A stretch of 25,247 nucleotides of DNA from contig LPNZ01002765.1 in the NCBI GenBank assembly GCA_001655205.1, forward strand, positions 1-25,247. The letters run 5' to 3'. The stretch comes from Lenisia limosa (taxonomy: Eukaryota > Breviatea). Below are positions 1-11,591 of the stretch, one piece after another (the stretch's first letter is position 1; each line of letters begins with the position of its first letter). The notes beneath the pieces are model-generated. The model saw only the letters and a list, made by a program, of their open reading frames with translations. It was not told where the DNA came from and did no database searches. The position numbers were made by a program, and so were the translations under genes.

Positions 1-1007
1 CTTCAAGAAATGGAAAATGGTGAGCAAATGTATTCCTTTTTATTGTTACCATTCAATTTTTTTTGGTGCGCCACTGCTCGACTAGATTACCATGACTCTA
101 TAAGATCTTATCAGCACTATTACTCATCGTAATATCCTCTTTCAGAGTTCACAAAGCTCTACACCAGTCAGTTTTCGAACCGAAATGTCAAGTGGCTGCA
201 TCACTTTGATACGTTTGAGCTTCGCTTCAATACATCAGCCCCACAGCCGTATCTGTTGTTGACCTCTTCGGCCCAGGCCGTCATTCTCCTGGCATTTAAC
301 TCCGTGCCCAGCAGGACTGTGGAGGACTTGGAGCAAGAGTCTGGGCTAACAGTTTCTGTTGTTCAAACTCTGTTGAAGGTGGGTCACCTTAATGCTAATT
401 TCGATCATTCATACTTTTCTTCATTAGTGGAAATAAGCTTCCATATCTGTAACAGTTTAGACCTTAAGCGAAAAAATTGGTGTGCTGAAGTACGTTGATG
501 GAGCCTATCAATCCAATCTCTCTTTCAAATCAAAAAAGAGGAAGCTGACTCTGAACCCACCGAAAAGGTTGGTATTAAGAACAAAGTCCCTTCCACCACC
601 ATCCAAGACCGGTCATGTTTAACTATAGCAGGACCCTTGCAAACAGCCATGTTTAACTCTAGCAGGACCCTTGCAAACAGGAAGAAGGACATTGACCTTG
701 ATCGCGGTCTTGTGGTGGAAGCTGGTATTGTACGTGTCATGAAAGCAAGACAAACCCTCAATCACAGGGACCTCTTCCAAGAAACTGCTGAAACGGTATG
801 GCTGAATCGGAAGTGTTATTTTAAAGACCTTTTTTTATTCTCTATGAAAATCACGTTTTCCCACTTGACAAGTTTTTTTATCTGATTGTTCAGCTCCTTT
901 CCCGTTTCCCTCTCACACAGACAATGTTCAAAAAGTCTCTTGAGAATCTGATAACAAGGGACTTTCTTGAAAGAACAGATGAGGAAACTTATGTCTATAT
1001 TTCTTAG
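1..1007 (+). CDS. Cullin, C-terminal part (cullin homology and neddylation/WHB domain)
   Basis: Scaffold subunit of a cullin-RING ubiquitin ligase; only the C-terminal part lies in the window. Exons by splice phase are 1-19, 146-378, 461-567, 663-795 and 894-1007, ending in TAG. The first exons carry the cullin homology region (KWLHHFDTFELRF, then LLTSSAQAVILLAFNS and EDLEQESGL), the part that leads to the RING-box-binding and winged-helix region. The last two exons encode the neddylation domain: DLDRGLVVEAGIVRVMKAR contains the conserved IVRxMK lysine that receives NEDD8, followed by FKKSLENLITRDFLER. The protein ends in YVYIS, where most cullins end in Y-x-YxA. A 34-bp tandem duplication covers the acceptor of the fourth exon (see 614-680). 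The cullin family is certain; the paralogue (CUL1, 3 or 4 type) cannot be set from this fragment. Confidence 0.93.
614..680 (+). repeat. 34-bp tandem duplication spanning a 3' splice site in the cullin gene
   Basis: Positions 614-646 and 648-680 are 33-nt copies differing at one base (ACTATAG versus ACTCTAG), separated by a single C. Each copy holds a branch-point-like TTTAAC, an AG acceptor (628 or 662) and the first 18 nt of the following exon. Using the acceptor at 662 keeps the cullin frame (AAA AG|C AGG ACC). Using the copy at 628 reaches TAA about ten codons later. Confidence 0.9.
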
Positions 1008-1349
1008 TGTGGTGTTGTTTTTATCATTTTTTTGTTTCCAAGTTTCTTGTTTTGTATATATTATTTTTGGCAGGATATCAAATTCAATGAGGATTCTTAA
1101 TAGTAGAGTAGTAGCCTGATAGCCTGATATTAAGATATTAATCGAATTTTTGATCAAACCTAAGAGGAATTTGTTGGTTTGGCAAACGGACCGGAGTGGA
1201 AGGCGCGGTGTTTGGGAATGCAAAAAAAAACCACAACGTACAACCTACAGTGCTACACACGGCAACTCTCCAGCTACTCTTCACACACAATAAAGCGCCC
1301 TATGAAGAACCGGTAACTGCGCCTTGCTTTCAAATTCGTGGGTCTTGCT
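1008..1349. other. Intergenic region and 5' UTR of the transporter gene
   Basis: No coding exon is recognised. The first part is the T-rich 3' flank of the cullin, with a short tandem repeat (TAGCCTGA twice near 1112-1128). From about 1196 the composition becomes less AT-rich and probably holds the transcription start and 5' UTR of the transporter, whose first ATG is at 1350. A minus-strand open frame over 816-1223 has no family signature. Confidence 0.5.
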
Positions 1350-4196
1350 ATGGTAAGTGGGTCTCTTTGGCTTTCTTACTCCCTAGTGAACAGTGATTTT
1401 ACTAAATATGTGAATTTACTGACATAATTTCCTGTACTCGACTTGTTACCTTTTAGCCGGGTTTAGCAACTCCAGCTCCAGCAGTTATGGCGTCTACAAA
1501 GGACCATGCAACCGGGTTCCAAGACACGTTCGACACCACTCCTTCATCTATATTTGCTGAAGATGAATCGTCCAATTTCCCTGGATTCTCATCGCCTGGA
1601 TCACAGGAGGTTTGTTGTTGAGGTGCCTATCATAAAGAGAGAATTCAACCTTTTCAATCGTGTTCATTCGATAGGTGTCCCCAAGAGAAATTGAGGTGGA
1701 ACCACCGGTCGAAGTAACAGGTAAGCATAGATTTAGGGCAAAAAGAAATTGTGTTGAGAAGTGCTGTTTCACCTTTCTTCACCCAAGGAGGCACTTCCAC
1801 TCAAGAGGAACTCGACAATGATATGCAGCCCATTACAGCGCCTTCAACGATGGTACCCGAAAGAACTGTTCCCGTGGTGAGAAGGTGTCAGTTTGATTCT
1901 CGTCTGCTTCAGGGTAGAAAGGGCATGTTGGCGTAGCCGTTTCACTTGATCAGAGAATGCCTACAGTAGATTTGCATGCCGGTACGCTGTCATCAGTAAT
2001 GGCTGCAACTTTCAACTTGACAAATACTGTCGTGGGTCTGGGTTTTCAAGTTTTTTGTTTTTACAACAAAGCAATGCAGAATATCACATATTCTAGGTGG
2101 GAGCTGGAGTGCTTGCACTTCCATTTGTGTTAAGCGTAACTGGTGGGTGAGAGGAAATGTTATTTTTCTTCTTCTCTTTTCGGATTTTCTGACACATTGG
2201 TAATTAATTTCTTTCAATTAAAGGGATTGACCTGAATTTTTGACTATTATATTAAAATCAAAATATTAACTAATAAAGGCAATTTGTTGGGTTTTTTTTC
2301 AAAATTCAACGTGGGGGGACAACCACCTATTTTCAGGCATCTAACCATTCTGGGCAGGATTTTTGGTTAGTGTTTGTCAAGAATTATGAAATCATGATAT
2401 TCAAGGTGTACTTTGTGGAGTGACAATGTTGGGAGCAGTGGCTCTTTTGTCGTATTATGCGCTCAATATTTTGGCACATGCAGGGCAAAGATGCAATATC
2501 TTCTCGTATAAAGTATGTGGTACTGTATCATATTTCCCTGTTCCTCACTTGTTACTCTGACTTTCAAGGGTCTTGTTGTACATTCTTATGGGAAAATGGC
2601 AGGAGACATTTTTCAGGTTTGTATTTCTTTTTCGGTTCACTTACAATCATTTTTCAGACAGCGATCCTCTTCTTCAGTTGTGTAAGCTTGTTCTTGGTTT
2701 TGGTCTTCTATGATGGGGATATTTGGTTTTGACAATTCAGGGTACTTGTGTTGCGTATTTTGACTTCCTTTCAGAGTTCATACACTCCATTCTTGACTTG
2801 TAGGTGAAAAAAAAACATATTTCACAATACTATTAACTAATGTTTAGTTACGATATAACGTTGCCACGAGGATTGCTAATTGTGGTTATTGGAATTGCGC
2901 TTCTTCCAATGGTATCAATACGAAACGTTGCCAGTTTAGGAATGGCATCATTCCTGGCGGTTTCTTGCGTTGCGTTTGCTCTTTGTAAGTTGAAGTTTAA
3001 TGGAGCAATATGACTCTTCAGTTGTTCTTTTCTTTGACCTTTTCAATGAGGGTATTGCCCCATCAATCAATTGGGTTGTCAGCATCACCCCAGAGTTTCT
3101 CCTTGCCTTCCCTATATTGTCACTAGCCTTTTCAGGTAGGAGAAGCACTTTTTGGACCCAATGTAAAACCCTTTTTTCACTACTTCAGCACAGTTTAATA
3201 TTCTGCCAATCTTCAAGTCGCTGAAAAACCGTACATTTGATAATATTCAAACAGTAATCAATTCAACATCATCAATTACGTTGGCCCTCTACGCTGGTGG
3301 GTTATTGTTTCCAATGAAATATAAGAGTCATAATGTTGTTTTGTCCTCAGCCTGTAGCTTTTGGTCTTAGTGGGTATTTGACGTACGGAGATGACACTGA
3401 GGGTAATGTGACCGAAAACTTTAGTAATTCCAGCATTATTGCCCTTGTAGCAAGGTATGGAGAAACTTCATTTGTGTGGACATAGTGACTCTCAAGGGTT
3501 GGTCTCACGGTGACGCTGTACCTGTCATATCCTGTTATTTTCTTTGCCGCTCGTGAGAGTACTAATTTGGTGTTCTTCCCAAATAAGCCTCCTCTTTACA
3601 GACGTGATTTGGTACGATGTCCATATTCAATGCTCACTATCAGATTATTGCATACACTGGAGTATTTGTAACAGGTAAATTTGGGAAAATACTACAATTC
3701 TGTTGTAATTTGAGTTTTGTATAATCCTGTATATTATTGCGTCGCTTTTATGATCGGATATATAACATAATATCATATTCATAGTATAATATAATACAGC
3801 TAGTATCTATACTATACTATTTATATTTTCATACTACGATATGATACAATTATATGATAGTGACAGCCTGTAGGGTTGTTGGCCTACCTGATCCCTGACA
3901 TTTCTGTGGTATTGGCATTCAATGGAGCCGCGTTTGGGCAGGTTGGTTTATTTTTATTTTTTATGATTACGATGTGCCAATTACATCCAAGATAACTAAC
4001 CCTCTAGATGGTAGTGTCCATTGGACCAGGGTTGATAGCACGGCGATTACTTCACGACACTCCTCATGCCAAATACGCCAATCTCTTGATTGCCATTGGT
4101 GTTGTTCTGGGTGTGGCTGGAATGGTAGGATACAGCAGCTGCCGAGTGTTAACTCATTGTGCAGGTGATGGCTGTGTTGAAGATGCTTGGTACTGA
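1350..4196 (+). CDS. SLC38/AVT-type amino acid transporter
   Basis: Multi-pass transporter of the amino acid/auxin permease superfamily, expected to move neutral amino acids across the plasma or a vacuolar/lysosomal membrane. The start is ATG 1350-1352, which is split from the rest by an intron (1353-1456) and reads in frame into MPGLATPAPAVMASTKD; ATG 1487 is a second in-frame candidate. A hydrophilic N-terminus rich in Pro, Ser and acidic residues precedes TM1, which carries the family signature TFNLTNTVVGAGVLALPFVL. Further matches are GTCVAYFDFLSEFIHSIL, RGLLIVVIGIALLPMVSIR, EFLLAFPILSLAFSAQFN, ALYAAFGLSGYLTYGDD and TLYLSYPVIFFAARES. The last exon ends SCRVLTHCAGDGCVEDAWY and TGA. About a dozen introns, mostly 41-100 nt, interrupt it; early exons are 1457-1609, 1675-1720, 1788-1876, 1918-2031 and 2097-2142. 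It is convergent with the CYRI gene, 157 bp away. Substrate cannot be told. Confidence 0.88.
3757..3861. repeat. AT-rich intronic tract of TATCATA/TATGATA motifs
   Basis: About 100 nt almost free of G and C, made of overlapping ATATCATA, TATACTAT and TATGATA words, some of them self-complementary. It lies in the transporter intron between the exons IIAYTGVFVTG and LLAYLIPDISVV. Similar tracts recur in introns of neighbouring genes. Confidence 0.7.
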
Positions 4197-4353
4197 GGGA
4201 GCTGCCCATCATGGTGGCGGCTAACGAGATAGGAGTAGTGTTTTTGATTATTTATTACATGCAATGATAGTTTAGAATAACTTGGTGACACTCAAAAATT
4301 AAAATTCATAACAAAAATACACATAATACTACAACATAAAAACCCCTGACCCA
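4197..4353. other. Convergent intergenic region
   Basis: A 157-bp AT-rich spacer between the stop codons of the transporter (+) and the CYRI gene (-). It must hold both 3' UTRs and polyadenylation sites. No other gene is seen. Confidence 0.6.
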
Positions 4354-5916
4354 TCATGAAAGAAGAGCAGTGATATTTGCTGGTGTCTCAGGGTCGTTGA
4401 AGTGTTTTGAAGTGAACCTGAGAAGTAAGTTACCAAAAACGGTGGTTCAACGCTCCAACATACTTGATAGTGTTGATGAGGTTCGACGTATCTGTTCTGG
4501 CCTTGAGTGTGTTGACACAGGGCTTGATATGGATGGGGGACTTCTTCACAAAGGCACCTACATGATGAATGTGATCTGCGCAAATGTACGCCAAAATTAA
4601 ATCCGAACCTTCAGGGGCCACATGGTCGAAAAGAACAATACAGGCGGTCATGGCTCGGAGACAGAAGAGGTTCATTTCATCATCTGTGTACCTACATATG
4701 TTGTAAAAAGTGAAGCATGTCTATCTGGATATCACATCATTTGGTATTTACTAACTTTTTCTTTTCTACCATAGAGTAGCAGATGTTTGCGATATTGGAG
4801 AGCGCAGAGAGAAGGTCAGAGGCCTGAACTTCGGACTATTGCAGTCAGAATAACATCATTGGCACAGATAAAGTCTCTTTTGCTCACCGTTGGGAAGGCA
4901 GTGGTGACAACGTCAACAATACATTTGGTCATGGGGGTAGGGTAGGCGTAGAAAAGGGACATTCTGTACAATTAGAAGAAAGGTCTGTAAAGGCTTTTCC
5001 AAAGGCTCCAGTCCAACCTGTTGGCAAGCTCTTCATCAATAGTGAGCTCGGACTCTCTGTTGTTGATCTTGAATTTTGAGAGCTGGCGGCGATAATAAGA
5101 GAAATCGTTCTGGATTCCTGCGTTGGACATCTACAAACAGTAAATATGCGTCTATTAAATTTCATGATTTCAGACCTTCAAATCATCAAATTGAAGAATA
5201 AAGTTGAGAATCTGACAAATTTGCTTTGTCAAAGATTGCACGGTTAGTAATGACTCAGGCCCTTCTTGGCTTCTCACAGCAACAGCAGTGATCAATTCGC
5301 GGATCAAAGAATCTAAAGAGGTAATAAGTGGTATTCATTCCTCTTATATCCATAATAAGTTCTCCTTTTGTGTTTCATGTATAATTACCTGAGAATCTCC
5401 ACATGATGCCAACACCTACCAATTTCGGTAGAGAACAAATAGAAGTCCTTGAGAATATTAACATGGGGGACAATGGCCTCCCAGGCTGTTGAGTGTGCCT
5501 CCTCGGTGTTGTCTGTAATAGACTGCAGTGTCAATTCAAAATAAAAGAAAAAAAAGAATAGGAGACAATACTCACTTTTCTGATTAGTTCTCCACATCCA
5601 ATGTAGTTCTGGAGTTGAATGATGATCTCGGGAGCAAGGTTCAGTTTTTCAGAAGCCTTGTTGAAAAGATCAGCCTCTTGTTCTGTAGGAGAAGGATCTG
5701 GAGAGTAAAGGGCAAAAGGAGTCTTCTAACACATCGCAGAAATTTCGTTAATTGAGGAAAACTGAAATTTCGTTTTAAAACATCCCAAATATAAATAACA
5801 AAGTGTGATTTATTTATTAGGGCGAAATTTGAGAACATAGCACCAGTAAACTTACTGTTGAAATCGACAAAGACATCAAGAGCCTCCTGCTTGGGTCCAG
5901 AGAGGAGGTTTCCCAT
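4354..5916 (-). CDS. CYRI/FAM49-like Rac1-binding regulator of the Scar/WAVE complex
   Basis: Homologue of CYRI (FAM49), which in animals and Dictyostelium binds active Rac1 and restrains Scar/WAVE-driven actin protrusion. The start [10 protein letters not shown] keeps Gly2, the N-myristoylation site of the family, and the ATG has a CAAAATGGG context. Exon 1 is 5856-5916. Next come [39 protein letters not shown] and [20 protein letters not shown]; the Arg-Arg pair (about 5083-5090) matches the known Rac-binding arginines of CYRI. The C-terminal part is [38 protein letters not shown], then [20 protein letters not shown] and TGA. All main family blocks are present, so it looks intact at nearly the usual length of about 320 residues. 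The 51-nt intron 4558-4608 has no in-frame stop. It is divergent from the endoglycoceramidase gene. Family assignment is strong; the role in this organism is inferred. Confidence 0.93.
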
Positions 5917-6316
5917 TTTGAATCGATGTCACCCAACTAGATATCATCAGGACTACTCAATATCATCAGAGGTTTGACGGAATGAAAGTTTGAAAATTTC
6001 GATTCCTATCCTTCATAAATTTACAACAACACTCCCTTTGTGGAAGAACTTATCATTCACGAAAAAAAAGTAAACGCATTATAAAGGAATTTTGCAAACT
6101 TACTATATAAGAACTGTCAAAGTGATCACACAAGACTATAAGCAACACAAATTAAGCAAATTGAGGTGTTTTTTTGGATTTTGTTTTTTTGTTTTATACT
6201 GTACCTGTGTTATACACTTTGAAGGTCCGCAGAATATATTCTACCCCGTGTGTTCGCCCAAAAAAGCAACAAAAAGGAGCGCCAAACCAGCCAAACTTCA
6301 AAACTACGCTGTTATT
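5917..6316. promoter_or_regulatory. Divergent intergenic region (CYRI gene / endoglycoceramidase gene)
   Basis: A 400-bp AT-rich spacer between two divergent start codons, so it should carry both promoters and 5' UTRs. A plus-strand frame is open from 6092 into the endoglycoceramidase signal peptide, but it has no ATG before 6317 and a low-complexity composition, so I treat it as untranslated. No precise promoter element can be assigned. Confidence 0.5.
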
Positions 6317-9300
6317 ATGAATTTTTTGACAGTGCAGTTTGCACTTCTGCTTATATGTTCACTGTTACTATCTTCAGTGTTTTGTCATCTTCCGCGTTTG
6401 ACTCCTAGTGGCTCCAACTACATTGATAATAAAGGTTTGAATTGATTTAAAGTACTGATGAAGTGTCAGCGATCCATAGTCTGAACAAAAATTGTTGTTT
6501 TTTATAAAAACTCCAATCAGTAGATTCTTCTTATCCTTCCCGTAGGCCGTAATGTTGTATTTCATGGAGTCAACGTCGTATACAAGGTTTGTTACCAAGT
6601 TAATGATATAATCGAACTCTTCCTTTCTATTCGGGTGTGCGTGAAATTTTCTGTTTCACTTGCTTTAGTTGAACCCATTCCTACCTCCTGCCGATATCCC
6701 AACAAACACTATGTTGGTTAGGTCAAAAATATGAATACGTATTCTCAATTCATTTCATCCCTAACATTTCAGAGATAGTTTCACTGATGAGGATATTGAC
6801 TTCCTTGCTTCTCTTGGTTTCAATGTGGTACACAGGGATAGCAGGGGGTGTGGTCGGCTAATCTTTTTGATTGAGTTTATTCTAAATATTTAAACTATAT
6901 TTTAGGACGATATTATCCTTAATAGTGTCTGCGGTTTTATCAATGTTTCTAATTGAATTTCAACCTCTTGAAGTTACATTGTAGGTTCGCCTTGGTGTTC
7001 TTTGGAACGCAGTTCAGGTGAGGATGTAATGATTGCGTCATAATATTATCTTGGTTTGGAAGATTTATAATTTGGTTCAATAAGATAATAATCGACAGTT
7101 CCAATGCAGTTCTAACCCTTCAGCCAACACCTGGACATGTGAACTACACCTATCTCAGTGAAGCCAGGTGAGAACCGAGGCTACTGTATGATATATATAC
7201 TATATAGTTTTATATGATAGTGTATTATTAGCAGAATATCATATTGAAATATCATGATTGATAAGCTACGGCTTTTTGATACTTAAAAGACAAGATGTAT
7301 TTTGACCCATTAGATCAATTGTTGATCGCCTTGAAACCCGGGGTATTTATACTATGGTTGACTTCCATCAAGACCTTGGTCTTCGCGCGTGGTGTGGAGA
7401 GGGCGTATGAGGGCATATTAACTTTAAGAAGTTTTCAACTTACTAAAATTTTAAACTGCGTGAATCAAAGTGATTGTCACATATTAGCTTCCAGAACTGG
7501 CACACGAATGTGTTCAAGACATTGCAAAGGAACACCCATTTCCAACCCCTATGCTTCCTGAATATGAGTTAACACGTTGGTTTGGGTATAGTTTTGGCAG
7601 TGTATCTCTCTTGTTTTACAATTCATAGACGGACTTCCTGATTTGAAGAAATGCCTTGAATATAAGCCCTTCACCGACTACTATTATGCAAGAGTTGTGG
7701 TATGCTTGTAATGATATGATTTGCTTTTAGTGTTGTTATCTTTTTCTCCTTCAAAATATTATTGAGTTTTTGTGTTCTGATGTTTGCTTTTATTCAGTGG
7801 ACTGCAGCATTCCAGCCTTGTTGTTTAAATATCAATAGGGAGCTGCGTTCCAGGCAATTTATGACAATAAATGTGGATTGTCGGATCATTTTGCCTTATC
7901 ATGGGGTGCCGTCGCCGAGGTCATGACAGGATCGAATGCTGTTCTGGTGAGCCTCTTGTATACATAATTTTTTGTTGAATCAAAGTACCCATTGGCCCTG
8001 ATGTTCCAAACAATAGTTTGAAGAGAATACCATGATATACAAAGACAGATTAACTATTTGGGAGAACCATCCTTCAGTTTTAAATGGTAAGTTAATGATG
8101 AACATTTTTGGCATTAATGCTTCTTATTAACTTTTCAATTAGTTTTCACGCTTTTATTACACAGAGTCGTATTTTATTCTTATTATGATGATGGCTGAAG
8201 GGTCAGAGACCCTCGACTGTGCTAGGGTTATTTATAAACAAGATTATGGGGAAGTAGTAGTTAATGTTCAGTGAAATTCTTTGATTAATAATTTTGAATT
8301 TGTGTTTTATCTGTTGTTAACTGAGCAATAAATAGTTATGAAGACATAACTGTCACAATTTTTTAGATATATCTTCATCTCTTTTGTCCCTTTTCCCTCT
8401 CTCATTGTAGTAAGATGTTTTAAAGCTGGTGAAAGTTGCAATTTCTGGAAATAGTTTAAATATCTCAAATAACTGAACTATTCATCAGAAAACCTGCAGC
8501 CTCCTACCTCATTCATCTATCTCTAGGAAAGGGGCACTTTAGTTTCCATTTCACTTCACCCCTCACAGGGCTACGACTTAATCAATGAGCCATGGGTTGG
8601 TGACATGTACGCGAACTTTAATGTAAGTGGCAAATAAAGTAATTTGTCTTTTATCGTGCTCACATATCAGTCTGTTTACCCTGGATACGCTGATAAGCAT
8701 TATCTCTATCCATTGTATAAGGTAAGCAAGCGCCACCGTCCTTTACTTGCAGAAAGCATCTGAGGCCATTCGGTCACACGACTCCGAAGGAATCATCTTT
8801 TTTGAACAGAACTTGATGCACAAGGACACCCCAGCCACCCAAGGGTGAGTTTTTAGAAAACCAGAATGTTTTTAAAAAATCAGGCATAATACATGGGGGT
8901 GGAGGGGGGGGGGGTAGTTGCTCTCAAAAAAACTCCAATTTACTCCTCGTTTCTTTTTTTTTTCATTCACACTTAGTTTCCCTGAAGCTCCTGATGCGCT
9001 GTCGGCATTTAGTTATCATGTCTACTGTCACAGAACCGACAGAGTCACTGCTGATCCTATGTAGGCAATCTGAGACCAAGGTCTAGTATTACTATTATAT
9101 ACTGTTTATCATATATTTTGTGGGTCCTCAAAGCTCCGGACATCATTCAAAATTCGCCGGACACATCAAAACTCCCGGACAGCTTGAAGTTGACACCTAA
9201 TAGGCCATTGTTAGTGTTTTTTGAAAAACTACTTCGACAGATACATAGAGAAATGGACCTCCTAATGTTCCCCAACTTTTTCTTTTCAATTTTGAGCAAA

Positions 9301-11480
9301 TGTCAAAAATCCGTGAATTTGGTCTCCCGGGGGTCCCCCTTTTGCCTTTTCACAGGATTTTTTCTCAGAATCTTACCCTCTTTTATTAAGAAACAAAAAT
9401 TTGTACCCCTCGGAGTAATTGGTTCCGGGTTCCTCTTTGCTTTGGCTATGTAATGGAGAAATTTGAGAGAAAAATGCTCAAAATAGCACTGTTGAAAGCG
9501 TAAACTTCCCCGGATAGTTGCCATATATTCCTTGAATATGGTCTTTTATTACGGTTTTTTGTGTTTTTGGCAGTATTTGGGCCTTAAACAGACGGCTTAG
9601 ACACTTAATTTGATTTTGACCCGAAAATACATGTATAATATGAAATTGGCGTTTCATTCTTTGATTAAGACTAAAATTACTTTCAAAACAAAAGGGAAAT
9701 AGGGTTAATGATGATTTTAGATGGAAAACTCAAGCTGTTCGGTGAATTTTGAATGATATCTGGAGCTTTGACTATACAAACTGTATATCATATACTACTC
9801 CATTATCAGCCAAATGATTGGTTAATCTACAGCCTTTTTTCCGATTTATTCCATTAATTGTTTTTTTTTTAAAGAAACAAATGACTATTCCTACTAAATA
9901 ATAACCAAATCGAAAATCTTAAATTTCCATTATATCCGGGCCTTTTTTTTTTTGAAAAACTGGTCTTCTTAATGTTGTTGGTATTTGTCATTTTGTCCTA
10001 AATGATGGGAAAAGTTTGCGGAAGTAACATAACTTTTGTGACATTTTTTTTGTGATTTGAACACCACAAGTTGTAGAAAGTTCCTTACATGTCAAATCAG
10101 GAAAACATTTTGCATAAGTCGCAAAAAAGAATATCTACAATAATTTTCCTCATTCATTTTTGAACTTAACTCAATTGCAACAGTCCTTCTTATCGGTTTT
10201 GCAGTTCTCCTAGTCTTTGCATGGCCATGGAGAAGATTTCGTTTAAGGAAGCGATTAATGCTGGAGTAAGAGAGACATGTCCTTTTCTTTAGTGACAGTT
10301 ATTTCTTCAAAGTTATAATTTTGCCTGTTTAGAAGAACCTGAACTGCCCAACGTTCTTAACCGAGTATGGCGCAATGTCTTCAAGTGACGTTGCAATTGA
10401 AACTCTTGAGATGTTCCTCGATATGAGTGTGCAGTTTACATACTATATACATATCATTCATATCATATATTATACATGTACATATCATATGTAGTATACA
10501 ATATTTGAAAGTGGGAGAGAATATATCCATATGTTTCAGTTTCGTGACGCAATTGTCCATGGTAACTTTTTTTCATTTTCGTAGTTGATCAGGATCAAGA
10601 AAGCTGGGCATGGTGGCAGTTTAAGTACTTCCACGATTACACCACAGCATCAGGTTGGTCTTGATAAGTGCTTATTACATAATGTAATTATGTTAGTTTT
10701 CAAGCCTTTTAACATTAACAGACGTTGATGAATCGTTTTATAACCCGGATGGAACTCTCCAAAAGAAGGTCTTGGTATGCTGAAAGAGTCTCGTTGAAAA
10801 ATGTGATCCTATATTAATTATCTTTATTATCTTATTGAATTCACTTAGAACAGCATGTCTAGAAATTAATTGCATTCATTTTCTGCTTTTTGCACATGTT
10901 ATTTTCTTGTTTGGCATAACATATATCATATTATACATATTACTACATATTATATCGAATTGTTAGCATCAATTAATCTTATTAGACTCTTGCTCGGCCG
11001 TACTTCCAGAATACCGACATGATCATCCACTCTACAACAGCAGATACGATTGATAAAGAGTTTACCATTCGCCTCACGGTTTGCGATAGGGGTCGTTTGT
11101 TTTCTAAAATTACACGATACGTTTCTTCCCGATATTTTGACTTTGAGGAATCCCAATCTTCTATTGTAAGAACTATTAAGTAATTGTTTGTCATTAGACT
11201 GGATCACAAGGAGCATCATCAACCCTGGCAGCGAGTGCTTTGTGGTTCAAAGGAATGAAGCCAACCATTACATCCCTCAATAGTCATGTTTCTATTAAGG
11301 TGAGGAAGTTTGAAGAATATACTACTATGATATGGGAAGTAAATGTGACAGCGCAGTATTATTTCAGAAATATTATTCATTCCTTTGTTTATTTTGTAGA
11401 GTTTACCTGAAAATGATACTCTTTACGAAGTTACAACTCTTCACAGTAACTCTGAAGATGTTATTGTCCTCAAGCTCTAA
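6317..11480 (+). CDS. Secreted/lysosomal GH5 endoglycoceramidase-like glycosidase
   Basis: Glycoside hydrolase family 5 enzyme related to endoglycoceramidases, which cut the bond between the oligosaccharide and ceramide of glycosphingolipids. ATG 6317 begins a clear signal peptide (MNFLTVQFALLLICSLLLSS), so the product is secreted or lysosomal. After it come GRNVVFHGVNVVYK, DSFTDEDIDFLASLGFNVVR, LGVLWNAVQPTPGHVNYTY, RGIYTMVDFHQDL and WCGEGAPE. The acid/base Glu is in GYDLINEPWVGD (codon 8587-8589) and the nucleophile Glu is in PTFLTEYGA (codon 10363-10365), so both catalytic residues are kept. ESWAWWQFKYF and LARPYFQ close the barrel, followed by a probable C-terminal beta domain ending EDVIVLKL and TAA at 11478-11480. 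Introns are many; those at 7947-8570 and 9061-10213 are unusually long and the second holds a foldback repeat. Family call is strong; substrate (glycosphingolipid versus steryl glucoside or another lipid) is not certain. Confidence 0.9.
7184..7257. repeat. AT-rich intronic tract
   Basis: TATGATATATATACTATATAG and related words occupy the endoglycoceramidase intron after LSEA(R). It is the same kind of sequence as at 3757-3861, 10441-10500 and 12590-12790. Confidence 0.6.
7947..8570 (+). other. Long intron (about 620 nt) of the endoglycoceramidase gene
   Basis: It lies between VMTGSNAVL and GYDLINEPW. It is T-rich, with no exon, repeat or RNA gene that I can recognise. It is about ten times longer than most introns here. 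Confidence 0.6.
9128..9771. mobile_element. Foldback/MITE-like inverted-repeat element in an intron
   Basis: Positions 9128-9161 (TCAAAGCTCC...) and the reverse complement of 9738-9771 match at 30 of 34 bases without gaps. Further inward, ACAGCTTGA(A)GTT is shared again after an 18-nt insertion on the left side that looks like a local duplication of CCGGACA. The span is about 644 bp, all inside intron 9061-10213. A 111-codon plus-strand frame (9118-9453) shows no transposase motif. Outside the repeats, ACTGTTTATCATATA (left) and ACTGTATATCATATA (right) are near-identical direct repeats, but they are asymmetrically placed and AT-rich, so they are only a possible target-site duplication. Confidence 0.65.
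10441..10500. repeat. AT-rich intronic tract
   Basis: Overlapping CATATCAT, ATATTATACATGTA and CATATCATATG words fill the endoglycoceramidase intron after ETLEMFLDM. A shorter similar stretch is at 10921-10957 in a later intron of the same gene. Confidence 0.6.
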
Positions 11481-11531
11481 TATTATATATGCATTTTGTT
11501 TATCATGGTAATAATTCCTTATCTTCGCGAG

Positions 11532-11537
11532 AATAAA
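11532..11537 (+). terminator. Candidate polyadenylation signal of the endoglycoceramidase gene
   Basis: AATAAA lies about 50 nt after the stop codon and before the oppositely oriented tRNA gene. Function is inferred from motif and position only. Confidence 0.45.
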
Positions 11538-11591
11538 AATTGGGCGAGGCTTGAAGGACGCGAGACAAAAGAAGTCTCAAAAATTACATAC

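Noticed and set aside
816-1223. 135-codon minus-strand open frame
   Set aside because: It overlaps the last cullin exon in antisense, has no family signature and reads mostly AT-rich flank.
6092-6316. Upstream in-frame extension of the endoglycoceramidase frame
   Set aside because: There is no ATG in it, the composition is low-complexity, and the signal peptide begins cleanly at ATG 6317.
9118-9453. 111-codon plus-strand frame as a gene
   Set aside because: It lies inside an intron and inside the foldback element, shows no transposase or other motif, and has an equally long antisense frame.
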